Source: Cerrena zonata (taxonomy: Eukaryota > Basidiomycota > Agaricomycetes > Polyporales > Cerrenaceae). From it: a DNA stretch of 64,000 nt. The position numbers and the translations under genes are program-made. Under the pieces are notes generated by a model. It was not told the origin of the DNA. It searched no databases and saw nothing but the letters and a program-made list of their open reading frames with translations. Below, piece after piece: positions 1 to 11,489 of the stretch; the first letter of the stretch is position 1; every line of letters begins with the position of its first letter. The stretch is from contig JASBNA010000091.1 of NCBI GenBank assembly GCA_038087015.1, positions 1 through 64,000 on the forward strand, read 5' to 3'.

Positions 1-1706
1 GAAACGGAAGTTAAAATAGCAGTAGAGAATTTCATTGTAGAAGTTAGTTGATTGAATTGATTGAATTTGTTTACTGATTCAACAAGAACAACTCTGGATT
101 GCCTGGAAGATACATGATATTTATAATCTCCATCAGAGTATGTTCGAGACAAATATTATTGATTGAAGTGTGTAATGAAGAATACCAAAACCGGTGGTTT
201 AACACAATTTTAACACCGCCAAAACTCATGTATCGTAGATGCATCACACTTTCGAATTCTTAGCTATCCAAGAACCTTCCTCCTGCTCAATCCCCTTGGT
301 AAAAGTGGTACTCGATGCCTTGCAATGATAGAATTACATAGGAGAAAGTGTTGAGTTTTTTGCAACAAGTTTTCTGATTCGCATCCAAATTCGGCAATTT
401 TGCATCTTGCAAAGAACGACAAACTGATATTGGCGAAGGCCATCTTTGGCCTTTGCAGACCCAAGATATGGAGACAGTGGCCCCATGCCTGCCCTAAGAC
501 TGTTTTCTAGGGGCGCGATGCACCTGGCATAGGTGAAGGGGTAGGTTGATGTTTCAAATGGTGCTTTTAAAGCTCGAAGTAGTAACCCAGAATTGGAGCT
601 TTAGTCGTGATGTTGGAAATATTGCTACTGAATACACAAGAGTGCCGAATAAGAGTACTGAATAAGAGTACTAAATAAGAGTACTGAATAAAAGTATTGA
701 ATAAGAGTATTGAATAAGAGTACTGAATAAGAGTACTGAATAAGAGTACTGAATAAGTACTGGGCTAACCCATAAGAGTTCACGGGACAGTCCAGCAGTC
801 AAACGAGAACGGCTACTCAATCACAATTTTGATTTAATTTATACGAGAGATAACTGGAAAATGCCGATTGACCACCAATGCCACCACAGAAACGTAAGTT
901 CTACAATTGCCATGCAATCAAATCACTGAAAGTTCGATCAAGACCCTATCCACACTGAGCTTAGGTGAAATATCAGATTTAGTTCCTCTACCATTCAAGC
1001 ATGGGTACCAATCTTCCAATATCTGAAAACAAGAGCCATTACGCAAACAGATTGTTTTTCCGTACTTCATTTTGTTTTAAGGACATTCCTTCTTATCTTC
1101 TGTTTGTCTCTTATCAGTTGATACCGTCGCACAGTTTCTGTGATTCCGATAAATTACACCAATATCTACAAAGTCTCATGCTATGTTGCCTGTCACTTTA
1201 TCGTCGCCATAATGTGGCTTCCTGTCTGACGGTAAGCCCTGTCATGTAATTAATTAATCCTAATAAGAATTGAGAAAAATAATATTGATGCTGTCATTTT
1301 GAAATGCCGAATCCTCAAAAAACGCTGTTCCGATAACTGAATTCCAAGTCACTTGATGCCAACCCCCCGGACAATTGTCAAGATAAAAATTCTTGAATCA
1401 TAGAACAATCAACTCAATCTAATATTCCGAGTTTTAGATAGTATTCAAATGAATCAATAATGTCCTTATCTCTATCTCTCCCCAAAAGCCCTGATAATAT
1501 GCAGTATGGATCCTTGTTTTTTTGTCTGCCAATAGGTTTTTTTGCAGTTTTAATTGCAATTTCGAAGTAGTATTAGTTTAAACGGTGGTGGTATTCTATT
1601 ATTGAGATTAGCCCAGGGGAGATACGGGGAGCTAAAGCGGAAAGAGTATAAAATGAAGCAAGGGGACTAGTTTTCCAAATTGTTAGAAGAAGCTTATACA
1701 CCAAAT
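1..1706. other. Non-coding left edge and permease promoter
   Basis: No reading frame here resembles a known protein; the short open frames have no recognisable composition. The stretch holds a 13-bp minisatellite at about 641-760 and a TATA-like TATAAAA at 1647-1653, about 55 bases before the permease ATG. I recognise no RNA gene. Confidence 0.6.
641..760. repeat. 13-bp minisatellite
   Basis: About nine tandem copies of a 13-bp unit close to GAATAAGAGTACT, with single-base variants such as AAGTATT in the middle copies. It lies in non-coding DNA upstream of the amino-acid permease. Seen directly. Confidence 0.9.
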
Positions 1707-3397
1707 ATGTCTCAAGATCAATTGAAGAAAGAAGAAAAGGCCCCAGTACAAATTACTGTGGATCAAGACCTCGAGTCTTTGGGGGCCTACTCTGAAGATA
1801 ATACTACGAATAAGCTTTTCGGTGGAGATAATCAGTTATCATCTAAATTATCATCCAGACATCTCAATACTATAGTATGTATTATAACAGTTGAATTGTG
1901 ACGGATCAATCTTACTAACTAACCAAGGTTATTTCCACTGTTTTCGGTACTGGTTTATTCTTATCAAGTGGATCCACTCTCAGTTCTGGGAGTGTATCAA
2001 TGTTTCTTTGTTATATTGTAGTTGGGGTATGTTGTTTATTACCAAATCAGCTTGCTTGTATTGAAACAACATGTCTTTTCCCCACTACGTCTGGGTATGT
2101 GATTCATGCTAATCATTTTTGTGATGAAGCGTTATCATTCACAATGGGGTATCTTGATATTTGGTCTAATATCATTCCTAACGAAACGGCTGCTATTCCA
2201 GTGATTATTTCTTATTGGGACAGTCATACTTCTCCTGCGGTTTATATTGCAGTTTTCGGAGTATTGATTGCATTCATCAATTGTTGGAATATTAGATTTT
2301 ACGGAGAGTTTGAATTTGTAGCTGGTACTTTAAAAATGTTTCTCGTAACTCTTTTAGTTATTGTTGGGTTAGTTATTGATTTAGGTGGTGCTGAAACCGA
2401 AAGATTAGGATTCCATTATTGGAAAGTATCGCCATTCATTCCAAAATACACTACTGGTAATTTAGGTAAATTTGCAGCTTTTTGGAAAGCATTAAGTTCG
2501 GTTGTCTATGCTTATGGGGGTGTTCAAGGTATTTGTTTATTATGTGGAGAAACTGAATATCCAAGACGGACAATCTATAGAACTGGGAAAAGAGTATTTG
2601 TTCGTGTTTTGAGTTTATATCTTTCTGCAGTTTTAATTGTCACCATGATTGCTAATCCTAGAGATCCAAAGATTGCAAATAGTTCCGGAAATGCTACTAG
2701 TTCTCCATTTGTTGTTTCAATTCAAAGAGCCGGTATTAAAGTCTTACCACATATAATTAATGCAATTGTATTGAGTTCAGCATTTTCAGCAGCTAATTTG
2801 CAACTTTTAAAAGTCAGTAGAACTCTTTTCGCTTTAGCTGGTAAAAAACAAGCACCTAAAATTTTCTTAAAAGTTAATAGACATGGTATACCTTATGTTG
2901 GTGTTGGGTTTGCATGTTTGTTTCTTTCGCTAGCATTCATGTCAGTGTCGTCGGGCTCATCAACTGTATTTTCCTGGTTTCAAAATATCACCTCTAGTAA
3001 TATTTTGATCAGTTGGTGTCTTATTGCTTTTAATCATATTATGATGACTAGAGCCATGAAAGCACAAGGATATTCTAGAGATATGTTACCTTATAAATTT
3101 AAAGGAGGACAATACTGTTCGTGGATATCGTTATTTTTTTCAATGTTATTTTTATTAACTGGAGGATTCCCATGTTTTATTAAGGGAAATTTTGAATTTT
3201 CAGAATTATTCACTGCTTATTTTGTTATTCCACTTGCAATTTGTCTTTATGTATTCTGGAAACTTCTTAAAAGAACAAAATTCAGAAAAGCAACCGATGT
3301 TGATTTGAAACTGTTATTCCAAGATGTTGAAGATAAGCCTGAACCACCCTTCCCCAAAATTACCGGTTGGAGAATGATCACCTACCTCTGGGATTAA
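1707..3397 (+). CDS. Amino-acid permease (APC/YAT type), one intron
   Basis: Predicted plasma-membrane amino-acid permease of the APC/YAT superfamily. Exon 1 is 1707-1874, the intron is 1875-1927 and exon 2 is 1928-3397, giving 545 residues. The splice restores the TM1 region with a GTGLFLSSGSTLSSGS stretch typical of the family (usually GGTIGTGLF). About twelve hydrophobic segments follow. The start is the ATG at 1707; the frame opens earlier only through a TTG. The protein is divergent: the usual GGTIG and GEM positions of TM1 and TM3 are replaced (TIVISTVFGTG, ACIETTC), so the substrate cannot be guessed from named transporters. The tail ends in the ITGWRMITYLWD region, intact. Family assignment is secure; substrate is unknown. 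Confidence 0.85.
1875..1927 (+). other. Spliceosomal intron in the permease gene
   Basis: A 53-base intron with 5' site GTATGT (1875-1880), a perfect branch sequence TACTAAC (1913-1919) and 3' site CAAG ending at 1927. Without splicing the first exon runs into a stop at 1899-1901. Removing it joins two frames in phase 0 and completes the conserved TM1 region. All three yeast splice signals are visible. Confidence 0.92.
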
Positions 3398-3514
3398 TTA
3401 AATGAAAAAAAAAAGTGTTTACAAATATTGCTTGTAGATTATCGTTGTAGTATTTATATTGAAATTAGGGTATAAAAAGACATTAAAAGAATTAAAGAAA
3501 ATCATCACACAAGT

Positions 3515-4408
3515 CTACTCCTTGTCAGGATTAGCCTTTTTAAAATGGAAAAATTTGAATCTTGGTTGTTCTTCTTGACCCTCATGTTGGAAACTAGATT
3601 CATCGTTTGCATTTGCAACATAACCATCATTATTTTGGTATCCAGTTTGACGTTCATAAGGATTCTGGGCAACAGTACCATTGTAATGATAAGAAGAAGA
3701 CGACGTTTCTGATTTATGATCAGCTTCAGAATCACTCTTTTCATTTCTATTACCAAGTTTACGCTTGATACCCAAAACAGTCATCATAATGGTCCAAGCA
3801 AATGCAAGTAAAAGACAGGCCGAAGCAGCCCAAGCCATTGCAAACATTTTAACTCCCAAAGAAGAATGGTGTCCGGCACTGTTAAAAGCATTTCTACCCT
3901 TGACATGAGCAGCAGTAATGAGACAAGTTGCAGTCAAAGTAAATAACAATGCCAAACCAACAACCACAAAACTGGCCATACCAGTCAAGAAACCAATACC
4001 ACAGCACGAGGCAATGATTGGAAGAAGTGACAAAAGCGAAAATACCAAACCAACCAAAAATAAAGCATAAGCAAAACGAGACAAGTAGTAATAAGTATCT
4101 CTACTTTTATTAAAACTACTTGGTAAACCCGAACTTGATTTAAAATTATCTCTTGGAGAGTATGGATAAGCCGGAGAATGCTTTACGCAATCAGAATTAC
4201 GGCCATCTTTAACACCACAAATCCCATATGGAGTCCATCTGGTTCTGCTAAAGTCAGACCCGGATATACCAGACGTATTGGTTTCAGACCAATAGTATCT
4301 ACTAAGAACCCCAGAATCCTGGGTTCCAGCCAAATTAACCAAAAATAATAAAAGAGAAGACCCAAGTAGCAAAATCACTGGGATGAAGGTCAAGAAACGT
4401 CTGAGCAT
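3515..4408 (-). CDS. SUR7-family eisosome membrane protein (FMP45/SUR7-like)
   Basis: Four-TM plasma-membrane protein of the SUR7/PalI family, components of eisosomes (membrane compartment of Can1). 297 residues from the ATG at 4408; an upstream in-frame TTG is not a likely start. It has an N-terminal TM at about 5-28, then an extracellular loop with the family signature RWTPYGICG and further Cys. Three TM segments follow (about 110-135, 140-170, 185-215), with the family block CLITAAHVKGRNAFN before the last. The C-terminal tail of about 80 residues is hydrophilic and Ser/Asn-rich. The N-terminus MLRRFLTFIPV looks closer to FMP45 than to SUR7, from memory of those proteins. The gene is convergent with the permease, about 117 bases apart. 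Confidence 0.85.
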   Translation of the reverse strand: MLRRFLTFIPVILLLGSSLLLFLVNLAGTQDSGVLSRYYWSETNTSGISGSDFSRTRWTPYGICGVKDGRNSDCVKHSPAYPYSPRDNFKSSSGLPSSFNKSRDTYYYLSRFAYALFLVGLVFSLLSLLPIIASCCGIGFLTGMASFVVVGLALLFTLTATCLITAAHVKGRNAFNSAGHHSSLGVKMFAMAWAASACLLLAFAWTIMMTVLGIKRKLGNRNEKSDSEADHKSETSSSSYHYNGTVAQNPYERQTGYQNNDGYVANANDESSFQHEGQEEQPRFKFFHFKKANPDKE

Positions 4409-5526
4409 ATTCAATATAGAGTCAATTGAGTCAATTGGGATTCTCTACAACTATTTACAAAGGTAAATTCACTTCCTTATATATTTCAAGGAGTAATTAA
4501 ACTACATCACGGAAAAAGACTAATAATATCGGCAGTTAGCAATGTCACTTACCCTATTTTTCTTTTTTTTTCTTTTCGGTTTGGCTTAGTTTATTACTAT
4601 TATTACTTTGAAGTTTTACGATACTTATTGTTCTAGGCTACATCACGCCAGTACTGGTTCATACTTCAACGTAGAGCGTGTACGAGTTCTAAACGCATGA
4701 ACAGCTCATCAGCTCGAACCAGAATTGCAATAATATGATATCCAACGGTAATTCCAAAAGATGCAAAATTAGGCATCCTTTCGACAACCGGCGAAACTTA
4801 GTCGACTTTAGTCATTCAAATTCAGCTGACTAAATTACATTCTACGTATTTTACCTATTTATTCTTATCCCATTTCACTAAAGTCATGGCATCTCTTGCA
4901 GGCTTCTCCAACCCTGAAATTACTATTAGCTTGTGACCTCCGTAAGCAGAAAAACCCTGACTGGATGCGAAATTCGATGAGCAACAAAATCTGCTCAGAG
5001 CAACAAAAACGAACGCGACATTTCCTTTTTTTTTGGCCGAGGGAGCGAGTAGTACGACACGCGACATTGAATGTACGGATCCATCGCTGATGGAAATTGG
5101 CAAGACTGGATTTGTAAAAGGGAAGGGAAGAGGACAATACGGGAGAAGATTATCAATAGATTGAGATAATATTGTTTGATTCCAGGTGATTCAACCGAAG
5201 AACGAATATTGTTTAGGATCAGTAAGCTACCGGTTGCCACTTCGACGCAGACTGCAATACTTTGAATTCTAATCCCGAGTTACTAATTGGTTTTTGGTAT
5301 TCTATGGTTGTGACCAGGTACCAAATTTATAGGCAAAGCGATCTCGACAAGGGAACAGCATATTAGCTGTCAAAAGTTAAAAATATAGTATTGTCAAGTC
5401 ATTTGAATCTCACTTGTTGGTTTAAGTTGACAACGGTATTTAATCAAGTGATTGAAAATCAAACAGAAAAAGACAAACAAATTGTTCTTTAAATCGAAGA
5501 AGTCTTAGTTAATTAATGATTGGCAA
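4409..5526. promoter_or_regulatory. Divergent promoter region, SUR7-like / kinase
   Basis: 1.1 kb between two divergently transcribed genes. It has T-rich tracts near 4558-4578 and 5029-5037 and short chance ORFs, but no recognisable protein or RNA gene. Confidence 0.5.
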
Positions 5527-6986
5527 ATGTTTAAGAGTATTTTATCAATCCCGTCAAAGTTGAGTCAGCTCAGGCGATCCCTGAGTGATGAAAAGGCTCA
5601 TAAAGTTGAGCATCGGAAACAATTAGTGTCTGAAACATCGGATAGTAAAATCATACTTAATAAAACTAAAGAACAGAGTCTATCTATAAATGATAGTAGT
5701 CCACCTACAGCCACGAAGGCAGCTCCAATCCAGTCTAATGGAGCGGTTTCTCGCTCAACACATGAAGGTACTTCCCCTACTATTCCTCAAAATTTCAAGT
5801 CACAACTGTCTATGCTACTTGATGATGATGCGATTGATGTATCGACATCAATGACATCGAGAACTCCAACTCAATTGACTTCAAGATCAGTTACTACTGA
5901 TTCGAACAAGTCATTCATGCAACCTCCAAGCTTTAATGGTAATATAGCAAGTATTGACCATGTAGTTGGAATTGATTATACTAAGCTTAATAGTAAACCA
6001 ATATATGAGGGAGCAAATGGAGTTGTTTTCAAAGGTACTAATAGAAATCAAAGAGATATATTGGTTATTAAAACAATCAAAAAACAAGCAAATCATTCAA
6101 ATGATAATTACAGTGCACTTGTCTTCAAAGAATATAATAACGTCAAGCAATGCTTGGGTTGTAAACAAATCATTAATGTTTTGGATCTTGCTGTTAACGA
6201 AGAAGCAAATGAAGTCTCATTAATAATCCCTTATTATCCAAGAGGTGACTTATTAGATTACCTATCACAATTAAGAAAGAATAAAATTGAACTTACCTCA
6301 AATTTGAAAGATGCTGTTTTCAAACAAATTGTAAAAGGAGTTAATTTTTTGCATGAAAGAAATATTGTTCATCGAGACTTAAAACCGGAAAATTGTTTAA
6401 TCGACGAAGATGGGACAATCAGACTCAGTGATTTTGGTTACACTCTTGATTTGAATAAAATTGATGAACAAATAAAATTGAATGACATTTGTTGTGGTAC
6501 AACTAGTTTTAAAGCTCCTGAATTATTTGATTATGAAAGATTAATTGATAGTGAAAATTATTTGGGTTATCTCGAAAAAATTGATTTTAAAGCATTAGAT
6601 TGTTGGTCATTAGGAATTTTTTACTTTCAAATCTATTTAATGAGAGTTCCTTGGAATGATGCTGATTTGAAAAATGATTCCTCTAACAAGACTTATCATA
6701 AGTATGCTAAGCATTACCCCAGTGATGAAAATTTATTAAATAGTCTAATTAATCAATTAGATGATAAAAATTTTAATATGCAATATAATCCAGCATTAGC
6801 AATATTAAAAAATTACACCATGAATCCAGATTTTTCATTTTTAGTCTACTAAATCCTCAACCTGATAAAAGATTGGATGCTAATAGTTTATTAAACTCAA
6901 ATTGGCTAAATCAAGTATATGCAAATTCAAAAGATTTATCGAATTATTACCAAATAAAAAACGTTAACACTTTTTTTATGATATAA
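5527..6986 (+). CDS. Ser/Thr protein kinase, frame broken near the C-terminus
   Basis: A hydrophilic Ser/Thr-rich N-terminus (about 1-145) is followed by a kinase domain. Visible motifs: Gly-rich loop EGANGVVFKG, Lys182 in LVIKTIK, HRDLKPEN from 282, DFG at 302-304, APE at 330-332 and the subdomain IX DCWSLG. The frame from 5527 stops at 6852. Subdomain XI (LLNPQPDKRLDA, with its invariant Arg) and the last helix lie in a different frame, 6846-6986. One base appears to be missing near 6844-6849. Without that tail the fold would lack its conserved closing helix. The HRDLKPENCLIDEDG loop suggests a fungal Npr1/Ksp1/Hal5-like group, but I cannot name the orthologue. Confidence 0.75.
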
Positions 6987-7655
6987 TGAATATAATATAA
7001 CATTCTTTAAATGAAATTGTAGCAACGAAGATGACAAATCAGAGTGTCATTTTTGCCGTTTGTAACCCTTTGTTCTTATGATAACTCGTCAAAAAAAACA
7101 ACCATTTTTGTGAGTTTGATGATTTTTGCAGCAATTCTTGACTACCAAGGATTTTTTACACGTTGCCTTGTGGAAATGACCCAATCCACCAGTATAAACC
7201 TAATTTAAACTTATTCTAATGACAATAATGAAATAAGATTATAAATATATAAAGATCAAAAAAAAGAGTTATAGAATAATACATATAAAGAGGTCAAGAA
7301 GAGCATTATTAAAAATAACGGAAAAATTAGAGTTATATATATAGAGAAGTGATGATTAAAAACAAAATGAGTAATTGATGACGACAAAATAAACAGCATT
7401 AACAAGCATTATTAGAAAAAAAATGAAAAAAAGCTACTCAATTGATATCGAGACGATTAAAACGAGGGAGAGAATAAGAAAAAAAAAAGAAAAAGAAGAA
7501 ACATAGATAATCGATAAAGGAAACAATTAGAATTGGAGTATTAAATTATAAAGACAACATAAATTTGGAAAAGAAAATAAGATAAAGATAAAAAATAAAA
7601 ATTAAAATAAAAAAATTAGAAAAAGAAGAATGATATTGAATGCAATCTTAATAGA
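6987..7655. other. Convergent AT-rich 3' intergenic region
   Basis: Lies between the 3' ends of the kinase and WHI3. Strongly A-rich from about 7250 on, probably the 3' UTR of WHI3. No gene seen. Confidence 0.5.
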
Positions 7656-9824
7656 TTACTTTTGGTGATAATTCAGATAACCATAATTCCCAACACCATT
7701 AGCATTGCCATTAACATTGCTAGAGGATGTAGAAATATTATTTGTAGATGTTCTTCTTGGATTACCAGGTCCTCTTACACCCAAAGGATTTTTGGAGAAA
7801 GACAATCTAATCCCACCTTTACCATTACTACCATTTGGTCTTGGTAAAGCGCTACCATATAATTCAGCTAAAGCTCTTGTAGCTAATGCAACGTCATCAA
7901 ATTCAACAAAACACATTGGACCGTGATTATGATTACTAGCATTTGAGTTAGCAGATGATTGATTTTTGGTACGGAAGGATAAACGACGGAAACCCTTTTG
8001 TGGTGCGAATAATGATCTTAATTCAGCTTCTGTAGCGTCTGGAGGTAAATTACCAACGTATAAAGTATTACAAGGAGGATTTTGATCAGCTGGATTGGCA
8101 GGAGGAGGAACACGAGCTAATAATGATAAATCTGGAATATCCTTACTTGAAGATTGTCTTGAAGTAGCAGGAGAAGCATTAGAAGAAGTAGGAGCTCCTG
8201 AAGCTGAGCCACCAGAACTACTTAAAATATCAGCAGCGGTTGGCTGACCATTAGTCGGTATACCAGAAGCCAGAGGTTGGGTAGATGGTGGGCCAGCAGC
8301 AATAACCTGTGCAGCAGATGGTTGCTGCAGTTGTTGCAGCTGTTGTTGAGAGGATGCAGACTGTTGAGATTGTTGAGATTGTTGTTGTTGAGGATTAGCA
8401 GCTGAAGGTGCAGAAGTATTAGTGGGTTGTTGTTGTTGTTGTTGTTGAGGATTAGCAGCTGAAGGTGCAGAAGTATTAGTGGGTTGTTGTTGTTGTTGTT
8501 GTGGAGGTTGTTGTTGTTGATTTGATCCACCTGGGACTGATAATGCAGGTAATTGAGATGTGGAATTACCACTTGAGGATTGAGGATTTGAAGGAGGAGG
8601 ATTATTGAAAAAGGCAGATGAAATTTTTCTACGATCACTAGAACTCGAAGGAGGAGCAGATTGCTGCTGCTGCTGCTGCTGTTGTTGTTGTTGAGACCAA
8701 TCAAAGGGAGTATGAGTACCAGAGTGAAGAGAATTATCAGCGGAACCAAGACCTATTGATTGAGAGGGACCAGGTTGAGAAGTAGTAGCTGATTGAGGTA
8801 AAGGAGTGTTACCCCAAGGATCTCTAGTAACCAAATTATAGCTATCATTTTGGGATTCCATCAAGAGTAAAGATTTACCGGTCAAATCACTTAAATCAAT
8901 TGAACCAGGAGCATGAGTAGATGGCTGAACGGATCCGTTAATACCCGGAGCTGATTGTGGAGGTTGAGCAGGATTAGGAGGACCATTTGCAGCCGGGGAG
9001 GTATTAGAGAAAGGGTCACTAAACAAAAACCTTGAGCGTTGATTACCAATTGATTGTCTTTTTTGGAAAGTATCATAAGGAGGGTATGCAGATTGATCAG
9101 GTGGTTGTTGATGCAGAGGTTGTTGATGCAGAGGTTGTTGAGGAGGTTGTTGTTGTTGCAGAGGCTGTTGCAGAGGTTGTTGTTGCGGATGCTGTTGTTG
9201 CAGAGATTGTTGTTGTGGAGGAGGAGGTTGTTGTTGTTGTTGAGGTTGAGATGCAGAATGTTGAGATGCTTGAAGATGCAGATGGAGATGATTGTTTAAG
9301 TTTGGAGGAGAAATATTTGAGATAGAAGATAATCTTAAATTTTGGAAATTAGTAGTTGTATTTGATAAAGAATTTGGAGAATGGATTGGTAAATTTTCAT
9401 AATCAACCTTGATTGGACCATATTCATTACCAAAGATAAATTTACCTTCTAATAATTTCCCCGTGGTAAGACAAGTATTAATAGTTTTGAAAAAAGCAAT
9501 GATTTGATAATCTTTGATTTCAATATTAATAATATCATCAACAACCAAAGAAAATATAAGCGAAGCTTCACGATTAGTTAAATCATGAGGTAAGTTTGAG
9601 ATTTTCAAGATACTTGTAGTAGAAGGAGATTGAGGTTGGAAAGTATTTAATAAATGAGGAGGAGGATTAGTGGCTGGCCCATTAGGAGGAGCAGAAGTAC
9701 CGGAAGGTAAAAGACCACCATTTGTAGCAAGACGAGAAGGAGCAGGAGGAGCAGAAGGAGGAGCAGGAGCGGTAGCGCCCAAGGGAACTGTAGAAAAATG
9801 ATTAAGATTTGATTCAGAAGTCAT
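7656..9824 (-). CDS. WHI3: WHI3-type RNA-binding protein
   Basis: RNA-binding regulator of the Whi3/Whi4 family, which in S. cerevisiae retains G1 cyclin mRNA and forms polyQ-dependent assemblies. 722 residues. An N-terminal Pro/Ala-rich stretch is followed by a partial RRM-like block ([16 protein letters not shown], about 72-150). A long low-complexity middle carries many glutamine runs (about 185-245 and 370-515). A canonical C-terminal RRM begins at [21 protein letters not shown] and includes the RNP-1-like MCFVEFDD block, about 585-680. The polyQ segments include a tandem duplication of about 57 bases (8391-8495). Most Gln codons are CAA. Start is the ATG at 9824. The C-terminal RRM with a polyQ centre is characteristic; assignment is strong but made from memory. 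Confidence 0.85.
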   Translation of the reverse strand: MTSESNLNHFSTVPLGATAPAPPSAPPAPSRLATNGGLLPSGTSAPPNGPATNPPPHLLNTFQPQSPSTTSILKISNLPHDLTNREASLIFSLVVDDIINIEIKDYQIIAFFKTINTCLTTGKLLEGKFIFGNEYGPIKVDYENLPIHSPNSLSNTTTNFQNLRLSSISNISPPNLNNHLHLHLQASQHSASQPQQQQQPPPPQQQSLQQQHPQQQPLQQPLQQQQPPQQPLHQQPLHQQPPDQSAYPPYDTFQKRQSIGNQRSRFLFSDPFSNTSPAANGPPNPAQPPQSAPGINGSVQPSTHAPGSIDLSDLTGKSLLLMESQNDSYNLVTRDPWGNTPLPQSATTSQPGPSQSIGLGSADNSLHSGTHTPFDWSQQQQQQQQQQQSAPPSSSSDRRKISSAFFNNPPPSNPQSSSGNSTSQLPALSVPGGSNQQQQPPQQQQQQPTNTSAPSAANPQQQQQQQPTNTSAPSAANPQQQQSQQSQQSASSQQQLQQLQQPSAAQVIAAGPPSTQPLASGIPTNGQPTAADILSSSGGSASGAPTSSNASPATSRQSSSKDIPDLSLLARVPPPANPADQNPPCNTLYVGNLPPDATEAELRSLFAPQKGFRRLSFRTKNQSSANSNASNHNHGPMCFVEFDDVALATRALAELYGSALPRPNGSNGKGGIRLSFSKNPLGVRGPGNPRRTSTNNISTSSSNVNGNANGVGNYGYLNYHQK

Positions 9825-10454
9825 TATGATGTATGCAGATGTAATAATATTAGTAAAAACACAAGGGGAAATAAAATGACTTATGACTTTGATAACCTGG
9901 GCGGCAAAGATGAAAATTAATAATAATACAATGAATAGATGGAAAAAAAAAAACTATTCCTGCTGGAGGTAGGGAGTTGATAATAATTCAAAGGGGAAAA
10001 ATAAAGAAACTGAATTAAAACTAGAAATACAACGAGATACTCGAATTAAAAGTATTATCACAAAGGAAGAATCTGGGGATGGAAATTAAATAACCTTTAA
10101 CCAGGAAATCAGATATCGGGTCGAGTCAAACAGAAGGGACGAGCCGTGAGTACAACTAGACGAACGCAACGGGGATGAAATAAAGCCAAACTAAGTGGAA
10201 ATGGCCAATGGCGTTAATGAATATCAAACGATAAAAAACAAAAAAAAAAGATATGGATGGAAAAAGGTATATGAAAAACGGAAAAAAAGGGGGGAAACGG
10301 GTTAAAACGGATAATATACGCTTGAGTGTGTCTTCAAGTATGATGTATTGCTTGAGTTTGGTTATCAATGAAGTAAAATGCTGAAGATGAATGGTTGAGT
10401 TATGAAAGAGAAGTAGGAATTAGTTGAAGTCTATTTTTTTCCTCTCCTACAAAC

Positions 10455-10487
<33 letters not shown>

Positions 10488-10869
10488 ATAGAAAAAAAAA
10501 AAAAAATGAGAGAGAAAATGATGAAGAGCGTGTAATTTCCCTTTTTTCTACTTTTTTTTTTTAAACTCAAACCAGTGGGTTTTTCTCTGAACGGTTTTTC
10601 CTACCTCAAGCCTAAGGGTTTAGTAAGGCTGAAGAACTACACCAGCACAACCCTGCTTCTGTTGGGACATGAAAAACCGAAAAAAAAAAGAAAATGAAAT
10701 TAAAAAAAGAACCTCCCCCGACTTGTAAAGCCCAACCCGTACACCTCCCCGAATTCGAAGAAAATGTAAAAGTGAAAGTGTAAAAAAAAGGGAAAAAAAG
10801 CGGGAAATGCAATTTGACCCGTTTTTTTGGGATTTTTTCCATTTTGTCTGTTTGTGGTTTTTGCTGCAT

Positions 10870-11050
10870 TGTAATGCTTCTTTTGCTCTTTTGGTGCTGG
10901 GGGGCCTGGATGCAGGACACGCCCGCCTGTGGTGGCCGGAAAGCGTCGCTGGCCTCGGATTGGCCTGGGGAAACGGTGCTGGGGGCCCGTGCTGGCGGGA
11001 GGCTGGCCGGATCTGGCAGGCTGGGGCTGTTACCCGCACCAGGCCAAAAA
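10870..11050. other. GC-rich island
   Basis: About 180 bases that by eye are roughly two-thirds G+C, rich in CTGG/CCAG and GGCC words, inside an AT-rich intergenic region. Several frames are open only because of the composition. It does not match any structured RNA I can recall. Origin unknown. Confidence 0.6.
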
Positions 11051-11118
11051 AAAAAGTGTGTTTTGGTGTATGGGTGTATCATGGCATCACGTGCGCGGGC
11101 GGCCGACCGTTGGCGCCA

Positions 11119-11132
11119 GGGTTCTAGAACCC
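11119..11132. promoter_or_regulatory. 14-bp perfect palindrome with HSE-like core
   Basis: GGGTTCTAGAACCC is self-complementary and is flanked by GCCAG / CTGGC arms. The preceding TGGCGCCA (11111-11118) is also a perfect palindrome. The core TTCTAGAA is a minimal two-unit heat-shock-type site; function is inferred. Confidence 0.5.
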
Positions 11133-11489
11133 GCTGGCAATACCTCCGTACATATACCGATTGACTCTTCTGTCTTGAACTCAGTTACGCTGAGAGTTGA
11201 TGAGATATTTATATCAAGCGAATTTCAAACGGTGGATTAGTGAATGGATTGATTGAGTAATCTTCATGAGGAATACTAATAACAACCATGGACCAATTGC
11301 CATTGCAACCAGGTGTCGCCAGGTGCAATAAGCAATTGTCCGTTTTAGATGGATTGGTTCAATTAGGGTAATCTGGGGTAAGACAGAACGCAACCCGTGC
11401 ACCAGATAGAGGTTCTTTCTCACACACCAATTTTTTTTTTTTTGTTTTTCGAAATCGAGCCAGATAATCAAGTGCTTGGTCAATCAACC

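Larger units (their letters stand above)
9825..11489. promoter_or_regulatory. Divergent promoter region, WHI3 / TRS33
   Basis: 1.67 kb with poly-A runs at about 10448-10506 (over 30 A in one run), many T/A tracts, a GC-rich island at about 10870-11050, an E-box CACGTG at 11088-11093 and nested palindromes at 11111-11132. No convincing gene, although open frames cross the GC island on both strands. Confidence 0.6.

Noticed and set aside
1653..1670. Five-codon uORF before the amino-acid permease
   Set aside because: Its ATG overlaps the TATA-like box, so it is probably upstream of the transcription start.
6780..6860. An intron as explanation of the kinase frame break
   Set aside because: There is a TTTTTAG but no 5' splice site or branch sequence upstream, and the homology is continuous.
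8222..9325. Leu- or Val-rich ORFs overlapping WHI3
   Set aside because: They are other-frame readings of the CAA/CAG repeat of WHI3.
10870..11050. Possible SRP RNA or RNase P RNA
   Set aside because: A few words look like Alu-domain or CR motifs, but the conserved order and loops are not present.
10807..11164. Open frames of 103-156 codons on both strands across the GC-rich island
   Set aside because: Several frames are open at once only because GC-rich DNA has few stops; the translations are Trp/Gly/Pro-rich with no domain.
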